Shown here in pieces: positions 45,762-56,170 of a stretch of 64,000 bases of DNA. This DNA is from Byssochlamys sp. IMV 00236 (lineage: Eukaryota > Ascomycota > Eurotiomycetes > Eurotiales > Thermoascaceae), in contig MSJH02000840.1 of the NCBI GenBank assembly GCA_001931875.2, positions 558,001-622,000 of the forward strand, in the 5' to 3' direction. A model generated the notes under the pieces. The model did not search any database, was not told the origin of the DNA, and saw nothing but the letters and a program-made list of their open reading frames with translations. The stretch's first letter is position 1. The number at the start of each line of letters is the position of its first letter. The position numbers were made by a program, and so were the translations under genes.

Positions 45762-47891
45762 GGCGGGCGTCCGGCCTTAATAATACTACTGTACCAGCGG
45801 AGCAGGATCGTCCGTATTCGGATTTCAAGGGATCCCGCGGAGGGATTATTGCTGCTCCACGTCGGAGTTAGCGATGATGCCGAGACGGGGTAATGACAGA
45901 CCGCCCAGTCAAGGCGACCTTTGCCCTTAGAAATCAAAAGAATGGGCTAAGCGCACTTGGTGATATTATTATTATAGATAATCCCTGCGACGTTGTCAGG
46001 GCTCTGTCTGTCGGGGTTTGGACTGCTGACACAGCCTGGAAGATTCGATATATCCGGGAGTCAGGGTGGGGCAATTCGATCGAGATAGTCGTTGACAGGA
46101 CAGTTGATTGCGGTCCGGAATCGAATAAAAATATCAGCTTCACGATCTGGACTGCGGAGAATTGGTAGAATCAGCAACGGTCCATATAGAGTGGGGCTAG
46201 CCTTGAGATTTTGTTCGTCTATTTTCAGACTACAGTAGCCGTCCCAAAGGTTCAAACAATATCAATAGCATCATGAGCATTGGGATGGCAAAAGGTAATG
46301 AATGGGGTTGAATGCAGTAGATAAGACAGGGAGTAAATTAGACATCAGTTTCAAAGATGAACTTACAATTGCGCTGAAGCTTCCACGCCGCCGTAGACGT
46401 CTATGATGCTGTCTCACAACGCTAAAGGAGATTCTAAAAGGGCACAAAGCATTTGTAAGCACATGTCAGGTTGATCATTCTCGTCATCATTGTAATTAAT
46501 AACAAGATATTATATGGCAGTTCTAAGGTTAACTAACATACCGGTGGCTGGTTGACCGAGAACTGGTTCCGACAGCTGGAGCGGAGATGGTGTCTGTTTC
46601 TCAAGTACACTTCACACACTGCTTGATGGACGAACAAAAACCCAAAGAGATGCCAAAAACGAAGATGGCTATTTGAAGAAAAGAATGGAAATTGGTGACC
46701 TGCACCGTAAAAAACGAAAGGTTGGCGGAGCGGGGAGAGAGAGAGTAGTTGGAACTGAGATGGACGTTTCCCAGCAGCTGGTGGTGTGCTCTGGAAAGCA
46801 GTTCTTTAAGTTGTAGCTACGGTACGCCAAGACGTCAAAGAACAACCACAGATCCCCAAATCGATGCTTCAACTGCCGGCTAGCATTGCTGTTCCTGGTG
46901 TATCTGATCGGCTTTAAGGGATGAAGCACGCTGCTCTACATAGCGTGTCCGCTAATGGGGTCCATCAGCTTCAGCATGAAATCTGTGGGGTGGAAGGGGT
47001 CCCTCCGGGTCGAGAACGAAGCCTCGCGAGGATGTGGACTTGCAATCAAGCTTCGAGTACCAGGGATGTCTCTATCTTCTGGTTAATTTGCCTGCATCGA
47101 CTACAGCGTTTTTCCAGCACTAGCCTCGCCCTAGATGCTTTTCGTGCCATAGACGTGGATGAAACGTGGTGCCGAATCTGAAGCTGCACAACGCTTGGCT
47201 CAGAACGATGGATGTGACAGACGACGTGTCACCATGCTACGGAGCAACTACACAGCATCTACGCAGTTCTCTACGCGGTAGGTCGATGGATCCCAGTTTC
47301 ATTAAATGCAATTGATATAGCCCCTCGTGCCCACGGAAAGCGCCTCAAGTGGTCAGGTTTCCTGTCTAGGAAACAAAACGATTTCCCGGTACGACCGTCC
47401 CAGGATGGTCGCTTTAGGCACGCTGCCAAACTGAGGCAAGCCGGCATATAGAAGACTATCTAAGATTATCGGAGGAAATTCGCTTCATGCAATGCGCTAT
47501 GGCGGCTTCACTGAAGACCAGTTGTCGCATCTCTGCCACGACACCAAGAGCCATTTTCTTGCGTGAGCTCTTGCGGGCTGGGTCTGTGCCACTCTTCGTA
47601 CGGTGGACACAGGTTCTTGCGCCTTGTTGTTGCATCCCATCAGGTCTGTGGAGGTAATGTGTTGCCCATCTCAGCCTGATGCTTCTGCAGTCTTCCAAGG
47701 TCGTTGGCAGTAAACAGGCTGGCATACAAGGCTGGATCAGCGCTGGCTCTGAATCGATGAGAGTGCCACAGGTCGACGACAATAATGAAGATAAGGCCTC
47801 CACTCTTCATCGCAGACTCAGAGGCGACACCAGCTTTCGTAGCATATGGTCAGCGTCACGGATAATTGAATCACGAAGACACGATTCACTC
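45762..47891. other. Intergenic region; possible spliced non-coding transcript near 46180-46700 (-)
   Basis: This is 2.1 kb between the NAD kinase start and the Rrp46 stop. On the minus strand there are good splice signals at about 46561 (GTATGT donor), 46441 (TTTTAG acceptor) and 46374 (GTAAGT donor), but the exons between lack an ATG-started frame. No coding gene is recognised. An ATGATGA C-box-like motif lies in the first intron, without a clear D box. A spliced non-coding or snoRNA-host transcript is possible but unproven. Confidence 0.3.
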
Positions 47892-48765
47892 TCAAGCAAC
47901 ATCAATTTTCCACGAATAGTCATGGTAGAGCTTGTCCTCGACGGTCTCCCTCACAAAGCCCTCTAGACCGCTAGCATCAGCATTATCGCCCATATCGACA
48001 TCACCATCAGCACTCCTGATACGAGATCCGCGACAGATGGTATGTGCGCGCTCATGCACTTTCTCCCACGTATCAAAATCAAAGCTACCCTCGCTCTCGT
48101 TCAGGAGCAGGTGACCCTTTGACGAAAACGCCAGCACATGTAGAGACGTTGCGTCCTGCGCGACTTTTGCTGAAGGCCCGTCGACTATCTCACCCGATGC
48201 CGTCACTGCCAGAAAAGTTGCAGTGTAGGTCATAGATAAAGGGATCGCAGCCGACAGGAGGGCAAAAAGAGCCGTATGAAGTAGCGCTGGCAACAGAGGC
48301 AAATACTGTAGAGAAGATAAAATATCAGTAAATACCGCAAGAGAATATCTCAGAGGATACGCATCTGAAAAGGGCCAGTTCACGCGTCCAGGAACAATAG
48401 TCAGAACAGGGCAAACTAACAGAATCTCCCCTTGCGACCTTCCCACCAGTTTCTCCGCTAGCGATAAGCAGCGTCACCACGATACCCCGCCTTGGAAACC
48501 CTTTCTCTCTTCCTAGGATCAACCTTCCCAGCAGATTCTTCAAAATCCCCTCCGCGTATCTCTCCCCGACTCCGCCGGCAGCCGTGCCTGGTTTGACCGT
48601 GACCTCCACCGTTGCCTCCTCAGGTTTCTGAGCGTCGCGACGACCCGGAAGTTCGATAGGTCCATTGACTGAGCCAAGGATCTGGCTACCTGTGAACGGA
48701 CATTGGTAAGATGCAGAACCGTCCGCACGGCGCAGCGGCGTGATCGTAGCTGCAGGTCCTGCCAT
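47892..48765 (-). CDS. rrp46: RNA exosome core subunit Rrp46 (RNase PH-like)
   Basis: Two exons, 48421-48765 and 47892-48305, join in phase 0 across a 115-bp intron (GTTAGT donor, CTACAG acceptor) to give 252 residues. I chose the ATG before AGPAATITPLRRADGSA, the usual fungal Rrp46 start; an in-frame upstream codon at 48855 would add 30 unusual residues. RNase-PH landmarks include GPIELPGRR, EATVEVTVKP, LPLLPALLHTALFALL and IPLSMTYTATFLAV. Rrp46 is one of six RNase-PH-like subunits in the exosome ring, which supports 3'-5' RNA decay and rRNA processing; eukaryotic ring subunits are catalytically inert. Short acidic inserts are seen in the C-terminal third. Confidence 0.92.
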
Positions 48766-50513
48766 TTGCGACTCGATCAAGGACTGAAGTGGTTGTAACT
48801 GAGATCGTAGAAAGCCAAAGAAATAAGTCTGGCGGAATCTGAATTCAATGTCCAATGCGCTTTATTGAAACAATCCTGCCCTGTGGTGGTGGCTTCGCAA
48901 AGATCTGTCGCGGCGGTTAGTTTTCTGCCTTTTTTTGAGCTGTCCGCCAGCAAGCTTGCGTGGGCGCTGATTGGTTGCGCCAAGGTCCCGGGTTCACGAT
49001 CGAGTCTCACTACTCTCTCTCTCTCTAGGTAATCCAGAGAAGGAAGAGTTTTTATATACGAGTTTAGTCGCTTTTCTGTGTCAAGTGTGTTCCTCCCTAA
49101 GTCTTAGGACAGCCTAGGTATGTGGAAGTTTCCATTCTGTTCCCACGTCTAAAATATATATATATTTCTCGCCTCCTTCGGTAGAGCTCGCAAAAAAACC
49201 CGAACCATCCTTTATGCAATATCCTGGATAATACCTCTATAACGTATAAAATTGTTATTATTATGAACATGCAGCTTTCCAGAAATCAATCACGACCCCC
49301 TCAAACTTCGGATTATCTGGTCCACGCTGTCGCCAGCAGGCACTACAGACAGGGCATTCTCAGTAAGAAAAGTAGAAGGCAAAGTCTATATGAGGATTAG
49401 TGATAATCCTGAATTTTTGTAACTATGGATTTTGCAATATAAGACGGCGCAGTTTATTAGGAGATATGTATTTGACTTCATGAACACACTCAAATGGGCA
49501 TTTTCTCATGCTCTCGTACTTAGTCGCCCCGCTTCAGAAGTCGTTGGGACAAGCATTTTGAGAATACAAGCATGAGTGGCGACTAGGTAAATTAAGAAAT
49601 GACAAGACCATTGGCATATGCTTGGCGATAGATAGTAGTTTGGATATAGTCTATGAACTATTCCTCATCTTTTATTCAACTTATTTTGTAGAAGGAATTG
49701 GAACCTATTGATTCTATTTTACCCCAAAGTCAAGGTTCATATGCTCACCGATTACTACAGTAAGGTGTAATAGCTTCAAATTTCGCATTGTCGTGCTTGC
49801 GGTGGGAAATATTACTCTGCGTGTTGGCTGACACAGCGGAATGCTAAACCTGCTTCAGACTGTTTGCGTCTTCACACAGAATAAATATCTTTGAGCATCG
49901 ATCTAGAACGGAGCTAGCTCTTCGAGATCCCTGTTTGAACACCGGAGATCTCGTCGTGATTTTCCTTGCCTGTGACGTACATCCTTAGATCGCATCAGTG
50001 TCTAGCTCAGATACTGTACTTAGATAGCGTCAGGAGACGACAGCCGCGACGTCGCGACACATTACTTGTTCAGCCGAGAGTATCGCCAGCAGCATTCCAC
50101 ATTGCCGTCGATCGGGTCCATTTATTCGAGCCTCTGGCATCATATCATTGAGTTGTGCTCGGTTCCGTGGTTTCTGCCCTGCTTTGTGGTCTGACGTCAC
50201 GCCAATCGGATGGACTATTTCTCAGCATCGGTCATGCACCCTAGAGTACATTTGACATGCCATATCCAGTATCTGAATACACGAATACACGAAACGTTCA
50301 GGCATTTATAACATATCACTTTCTCCCCTCCCTCATCTCTGGCAGGGAATCTTTCTTCTCCTGGGCGCACATCACTGATTTCCCTCGATCTTGCCACGAT
50401 ATAGAGTTCGCCACCACTGCTATGATACAGATATACAGGGGAAATAGCGAATTCACGAAGCCACCACAATATATCGGAAGAAGAAATATAGGGCGCTAGA
50501 CAACTTGAAAGAA
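48766..50513. other. Divergent intergenic region with simple repeats and a possible hAT-like relic
   Basis: No intact gene is recognised between the divergent Rrp46 and four-helix membrane protein genes. Simple repeats are (CT)7 at 49013-49026 and an (AT)n tract at 49154-49165. At 49309-49422 a forward frame reads TLSPAGTTDRAFSVRKV, faintly like the C-terminal dimerisation region of hAT transposases. The rest is AT-rich. Confidence 0.4.
49013..49026. repeat. (CT)7 microsatellite
   Basis: Pure dinucleotide repeat upstream of the Rrp46 gene. Pyrimidine tracts are common in fungal promoters; no specific role is inferred. Confidence 0.8.
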
Positions 50514-51392
50514 ATGGCTGTCATCTGGGGGCTGGACCTGCATGAAATGCAGTGGTCCAAATTCAAATCCTCTTACATGTTCAACAAGATATACCACCTA
50601 CGGCGGACAAAAATGGTCGTTTATCAGTTAGCCATGATTCTATGCGTCTGCTCTGAATCAGTTGGAACGGCAGCACTAGCAGGTACGGTGGCATATGAAA
50701 TCGACGGAAATGTATGAAACTAATCGAAAACAAGACTACACCGATCAACAGTCTTTCGTGGAAAACCTGAACAACCTCGCAGCCGTATATAATGACGACT
50801 TCGTGGGAATTGCATCGTACAATATCTTCGTCGGCGTCGCGGTTGCAACGATATTTGGCGCCGCATTCTTCTTCGATCTATTTTGGCCCGAGCGACACGA
50901 GAGCGCTGCCGTCCGTCTCGCATGGAAGATATCAGCTGTTGTCATCTCAATTATGTGTTTGGCAGATGCGATTGCAATGACTGTATGTATTCAGCCAAGT
51001 ATGTGGTCTCAAGGAACTTGCTAATGGCACCCAGGTCATCGTTGCAACAAGACGGTCGTATGTCAGTGGCGTCGACGCAAATGAGGCCCGGCGTCTGCTA
51101 GATCAGTCAAAGAAGAACCCAAATCTCAGTAAGTCACCTCTATTCTGCACTTTCATCACATTGTCCTGGATGAATGCTAACGGGAATCCTGTAACCAGTT
51201 TATAGACACAACCCGTATTGTATCGCAAGTGTCGTCCTACTGTGGTGCGGGCTGGTTGCGACTATCGCTAGCGCCTTTATCCTCTTTGCCTCGCACCACC
51301 ATGATGATAAACATGGTGTCTTCTCCAAAGAGGGAAAAGCTGAACGGGATGCTGCAATTGAAGAACCCAAGGCGGACATTACACCGGTATAG
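50514..51392 (+). CDS. Four-transmembrane-helix fungal protein of unknown function
   Basis: Four exons, 50514-50682, 50735-50982, 51035-51128 and 51199-51392, close in frame to 234 residues. There are four hydrophobic helices: about residues 33-55 (VVYQLAMILCVCSESVGTAAL), 83-105 (IFVGVAVATIFGAAFFFDLF), 115-145 (LAWKISAVVISIMCLADAIA) and 175-200 (CIASVVLLWCGLVATIASAF). A cytosolic-looking, charged C-terminus with HHHDD and a Glu/Lys-rich end follows. The 4TM layout resembles fungal tetraspan/MARVEL-like membrane proteins, but no signature is recognised. Introns are 52-70 bp with good consensus, so the gene is probably real. Confidence 0.75.
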
Positions 51393-52927
51393 GCTGACTC
51401 GGCGATGCGATCATGAGAAACTCTTTCGACTAATTTTCTTGAAAGACCCAGTGGTGATGCTTACAATACATCTGCTCACTTCTAGTCATGATCACATGCT
51501 TTGTCAGCTCGTGATTCATGTAGGGAGATGCGACTGATGGCTGTTAATAAATTCCAACCCAGAAGGAGGAAACATCCTGACCTAATTCAAAGGCCTGGAC
51601 ATATGCTCTCGATGATACCCTCGAATATTCTCCATGATGCCCGCGCGCATCTTTCTTCTTGTATTTATTGAACCTTACCTGATTTCCTTTGCCGCGACTG
51701 AAGCTTGGGTATGATGACCAATTATGTTATGACGATTTCACGATAGACCTTTTCTTGTTTATACTCTGTACTACTATTACTTTGCTATTACTTTTCTTCT
51801 ATTCATTAAGACTAGCTTACATTTGAATTTAATTACCATCAAAGCTTTCTCATGAGATATATTTCATGACATCCGGGAATTCTCCAGATGTGGTGGCCTT
51901 TGGTATGGCCTTCCGTAGTTCTCCGGAGGAGACCATACACTCGCACCCTGTGTCAAGTTTAAAACATCCGTGGTCGATTATGCGAGATGAATGCCCAGAT
52001 ACCATCGTAGCGAGTTTCGTCCGTATTCCTTGGCTTCGATAACACCCCGAAACATCAAACACCGACGTTTCATCTGTGATTCATCCGCTCCAAGTCTGGA
52101 CATGAGACTCTCGGGAGTCGGTACGAATGAGCCATGCATTAATACCAGTTGATAATGAACTTATTCAAGATCAGTTCTTCATGCAAGCTTGTGGCTGTTT
52201 TCACTTCACAGCTATGATATGTCTTAGGTGCCGCGCGATGCCACACCCAATATGTTGTGTTCCTCGACAGTCAGTTGCCAAGACAGGAGTTATTACTTAG
52301 GGGCTGGCTCGTCGTGCCTGAAGCCAAGAAAAGCAGTTAAGGACCCTTTACTTAGCGGCTGGGCAGCAGGAGTTTCCTCAAGATAGATCAGATCCCACAC
52401 TCTGCGAGACTATTAAGACATTAGTCTCGACTGATTCCAAACGACCGCCGTATCCGTGATGGAAGCCCTTGCTCTCACCAGGCAATATAGTCCCGGAAAC
52501 TCTAGCAGCTAATATCTCACGAGGTTCTATTTGGATAACTCGTCTCTTGTTACAGTAGGCACAACATGTTCGTATCGCTTGGCACCCCCGAATCAGTCTC
52601 ATCCATCAATATATAGAAGAGACCATATACTAGTTCTTGGTTCAGACCGTATCTTGGCACGTTAGGGATTGTCTCGCATGCTTCAAGCATGTGAAGATAT
52701 AAGAGTATAAGAGTACGGAGTGACTTCGTTGCATTGAGCTCTTTTCTGTTCCATGCTCAGCCATCTGCTCATTTTATTTGATCAATCTATCATTCCTGCG
52801 AGCTGGTCTCGTTTCTATTCTGTTCTCTGTATTTGAGAATTACTCTGCCAGGAGCATACCAGTTTGATACCTCACGCACAAAAGATACCAGAGGATCTTC
52901 GATTTTTAATATTACGAACCATACAAA
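51393..52927. other. Intergenic region without a recognised gene
   Basis: A 1.5-kb stretch between two plus-strand genes. A minus-strand frame at 51850-52062 reads like a protein C-terminus (70 codons, four Cys), but no upstream exon or start is found. Otherwise nothing is seen apart from the promoter of the downstream secreted protein. Confidence 0.4.
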
Positions 52928-53512
52928 ATGCATTTCACGAAGATCACCGCATTCCTCTTCCTTACTAGCGCAGCTGGCGTCCTGGCTGCACCTACCAATA
53001 CCATCATCAGACGTGGCGCTGCAAGGACATTCGCTGAGCTATCAATCAGGTACTCCTCTCCATTCATCACCATTACAGTCTATAACTCCATCATCACAAA
53101 CAGGCCCCGCTAACACCGTATACCATGCAGTTCTGGCACGGCTGGAAACGCCGAAGCTGAGGCCAAGGCTGTATTCCCCACCCCTAGCGATCTTGCTTCA
53201 GTGTCTTCCGATGACCTGGATACACTGAAGACGGAGCGCGAAACCGCTGAAGATGCGGAAACCGATGGATTCGACCCTGCAATCGACGATGCCACCGATG
53301 ATGCTACCAAGACTGCTCTGCAGAATGGAAAGATCAAGAATAAGGTCCTTAAATTGACGGGCGAAGTCCTGGCGCTGAAGATCGCGCAGGCTCAGGGAGA
53401 TGATAATGCTGATAAGATTGCGGAGGAGCAGAAGAAGCTGGATACAAATATTCAGTTGGATAAGGAGGCTGCTGGTCAGGCTAGTCAGAGTGTTGATTTT
53501 GATGGGAATTAG
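52928..53512 (+). CDS. Small secreted acidic protein of unknown function
   Basis: Two exons, 52928-53049 and 53131-53512, join across an 81-bp intron to give 167 residues. The N-terminus, beginning MHFTKITAFLFLTSAAGVLA, is a clear signal peptide. An RR pair near residue 29 is a likely Kex2 site. The mature part has no cysteine, is rich in Asp, Glu, Ala and Lys, and is predicted largely helical (LKTERETAEDAETDGFDP, then NKVLKLTGEVLALKIAQAQ). It resembles fungal small secreted helical proteins in general, but I do not recognise a family. The promoter region is long and the gene sits in an accessory stretch, so conditional expression is likely. Confidence 0.78.
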
Positions 53513-54093
53513 ACTGGATTTGTATGGTGGGCTATCTTCGCGAATGTAAATCAATCCTTCGTCGGTATTGATGAGTGAAATTTTGGCGTAGTAGGGTAAT
53601 CTTGCTAAGCTGATAGGAAGGAATCTCGATGTGAGAAGGCAGTAGTTTACGTTAGACTACTATACTGATTCATTTGTCATGAAGTTTGAACACGTTCAAA
53701 TTGTGGACTTTGAGGTTGCGTTGTTCAGATACCAAGTATATCAGTAGAAGTCTGTTTGGGAGGAGGACTCTTTAAGGATAACCTCGTTACTGCTCAGCAA
53801 TCAGGACATTGTGAATAGAAATTTTACCTTTTATATTTATAGGTCTGTAGCGAAGGGGAATTCCAACCGCAAGCAGACGTTGCGATGGTATTTGCAACAG
53901 CGCTCACGCATATAGCGTGTTGGCCAGTAGGTAGTTTGCCACTTCACGAAAATGCGACCAGGTCTTGTCTGCCTCGGCGCGATCAACGATCGACAGGAAC
54001 AAGCGACCTATCTTTCGATCATAGTGCACCCCCGCTCTGGCGGCTTTCGTATTGTCCTCGTTCAGCAGAACAGCCATTAACTACTCGAAAAAA
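53513..54093. other. Intergenic region
   Basis: This lies between the small secreted protein gene and the F-box/PHD-associated reading frame, both on the plus strand. Short forward frames at 53885-54220 overlap the next gene's first exon and intron. Nothing else is seen. Confidence 0.45.
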
Positions 54094-54951
54094 ATGGCGA
54101 GAGGGTTGTGGAACTTACACAGTGACGGTCCGTGAGTTGTATCACCGCACCACTTGCTCTACTGACATATTGTACAAGGCAATTGGTATAGGCCACTTTC
54201 ACGTCCACAGACGTGGATAGAGCCTCCTGATGATAAAGAAATGTTACAGATGGTCAAGCAATCGCTCCGCGCCGAATATGCAGTTGACGGATGGAAAGAA
54301 GTCCCATTCCCCGCTCCGCTACATTCGGTCCTGGATTATATATACACCTTGGATCGAGATGCAGATATCTTTACAATCACAAGATGGGATAGGCGGGATG
54401 GTGAACTAAGGCCTATAGCGCACCAGATCAGTTTGCCTATGGTACGTGCGCACAAAACCAGCGACATGAGAGATATCTTGCTTGCAACATCACAAGTACT
54501 TGCTCGACGATCCCGGCGTTTCGAGCAGCAAGACAGAAACATTGCCCCCCGTTCCCCGATTATTTCGGACTCTGCATTCAATTTCGGCATCTCCACGCCA
54601 ATGAACGAGCTCCAAGAACATCTGTTCACAGATCTCGTTTTCATCTGGCGTTTTCATATTGACGATCCACTAACGTGGCGCCATGATATGCCTGTTTTCA
54701 AGATGCTTTCCATAGCACTTCTGCGGCTTGCAGCCTGGGATTTTGAAGTATCTTCTGAGTGTCCGGAGGAACTCCCAATAACTTTCGACTCGGTCATTTC
54801 GTGGAAGTATCAAAAAGAAGACATCTATTGGTTCCATGGATTTCTGATTGTTCGACAAGAAGATATTCACTCCACAAATAGAATCGAGATAGCTGTTTCG
54901 AGAATAAGCTCTTATGTCAGGAACATTCACGCGCTCAGCAGGACCGTTTAA
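54094..54951 (+). CDS. N-terminal half of a fungal F-box/PHD-like protein, or a separate protein of unknown function
   Basis: Two exons, 54094-54127 and 54179-54951, join across a 51-bp intron (branch CTGAC) to give 268 residues ending at TAA 54949-54951. The start reads MARGLWNLHSDGNWYRPLSR. Then come EVPFPAPLHSVLDYIYTLD and TITRWDRRDGELRP, patterns I associate with uncharacterised lineage-specific fungal proteins. No catalytic motif is visible. The next 247 codons continue in the same frame after a single stop and encode an F-box and a PHD-like finger, so this is probably the first half of one gene. Alternatives are two adjacent genes or readthrough. Confidence 0.65.
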
Positions 54952-55023
54952 CCGGTCCTAATCTCAGTGCATCACGTTGCTTTCGTGGAACTTTCTCACG
55001 GCAGGGTGTTCTGTAGCGACACC

Positions 55024-55695
55024 ATGCCGCTATTTACCAACATGTCAGGAGTGCAATGCTCCCCTGGCTTCCGCGCTTTGACCCGGATCCTGTCTACGGG
55101 ATGCTGGAAAGAGATCCAAACCTACGGAGAAAGGTGGAGGTTTGACCTACCACTTGAGATATTCCAGGAAATCCTTCACAACATGGAACCGAGAGAGATC
55201 ATCGCGTTATCACAAGCATCATTTACAGTCCAACGATGGTATTACAATTCGATACCTCAGTTCAGAGATCTCAATGTGCGCAGATTCGAATATTCTGTAC
55301 CGTGCTGCGGCAGACGGGATGGATTAGATGTTGGGGGCGTCATGTGTTGTTCTTGTCTTAGTTGGCAACATCTAACATGTCTCAAACCTGGAAATACTCT
55401 TTCCGATGGCTGGTATGTCTGTTCTTCATACAAGGAAGGTAGAACATCTACAAAGCTGAATCCTGGAGGTATTAACAGACTTAGCGGCCGACTAAGGAGA
55501 CGAGGTTGTCCCGTTGAAAGAGATGGTTCGGCCAAATTGCTTGAATTAAGGTTTGTGAAGCCGTCTCAATTTCCTCAAGACGGTCGAACAGTTCACGTTA
55601 GCTGCATTCCACCTTCACATACAGATTTCACCATTCTATTTAGTGGGTCGTTTTGTGGGCTGGTGTATGGGCTGGATAATGCTACAGTGGTATAA
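55024..55695 (+). CDS. F-box plus PHD-like zinc-finger protein (C-terminal half)
   Basis: The frame is open from just after the TAA at 54951; I give the first good ATG at 55024, for 223 residues. An F-box is visible at about residues 39-75 (FDLPLEIFQEILHNMEPREI). A PHD-like finger follows: CCGRRDGLDVGG, MCCSCLSWQHLTC and WYVCSSY. The last canonical Cys of the C4HC3 pattern appears to be Ser, so zinc binding may be incomplete. F-box proteins recruit substrates to SCF ubiquitin ligases; PHD fingers usually read histone tails or mediate protein contacts. The frame is the same as the upstream 268-residue reading frame, separated by one stop codon. Confidence 0.7.
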   Translation: MPLFTNMSGVQCSPGFRALTRILSTGCWKEIQTYGERWRFDLPLEIFQEILHNMEPREIIALSQASFTVQRWYYNSIPQFRDLNVRRFEYSVPCCGRRDGLDVGGVMCCSCLSWQHLTCLKPGNTLSDGWYVCSSYKEGRTSTKLNPGGINRLSGRLRRRGCPVERDGSAKLLELRFVKPSQFPQDGRTVHVSCIPPSHTDFTILFSGSFCGLVYGLDNATVV

Positions 55696-55697
55696 TA

Positions 55698-55973
55698 TCA
55701 GTGCATAGCAGCTAAGTTAGGAGATGCAGAGCTTGTTTTACCTTCCGTTCTCCTTGGAGTTGGACCCTCTCCAGGGATATACTTGGAGCTCGGTTCAGTA
55801 TAGTTCTCTAGGGACCAAAGGATGTCATGTGTAAACAAGTATCTTCTATTTGGAAAGTAGTAGCTGAGAACACCAGATACCATTGCGTCTACAGAGTCTT
55901 CCCTGTTTAGATCTTCAACTAATCGGACGAGCTCGTAGAGAATCGGAATGGAAAGATATATGCTTGATTTCAT
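55698..55973 (-). CDS. Small hypothetical protein or gene fragment
   Basis: A 91-residue minus-strand frame ends two bases from the stop of the convergent F-box/PHD-like gene. Composition looks coding (MKSSIYLSIPILYELVRLVE, then a Pro/Arg/Lys-rich tail), but there is no motif and no further exon is evident. It may be a relic, or the opposite strand of an unannotated 3' UTR. Confidence 0.25.
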   Translation of the reverse strand: MKSSIYLSIPILYELVRLVEDLNREDSVDAMVSGVLSYYFPNRRYLFTHDILWSLENYTEPSSKYIPGEGPTPRRTEGKTSSASPNLAAMH

Positions 55974-56170
55974 GGGATAGTTGCAATATGATAGACGCAC
56001 GTAAGTTAAAGTAGTACTCCAATCATGAATAAAGACGCACTATAACCCAGTCCCAGAAATAAATGTCTATATATGGGATTTCATGGCTTGACTATAGATG
56101 CACTTTGCCACAAAGATAGAATGTCTATGTAAATATCTTTCTCCACATATCATCGAATTGGACGAAACAA

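Noticed and set aside
47456..47803. 115-codon minus-strand frame near Rrp46
   Set aside because: No start context or domain; composition resembles neighbouring non-coding DNA.
51850..52062. Cys-containing 70-codon minus-strand frame
   Set aside because: Looks like a protein C-terminus, but no start or upstream exon could be built; kept only as a remark in the region entry.
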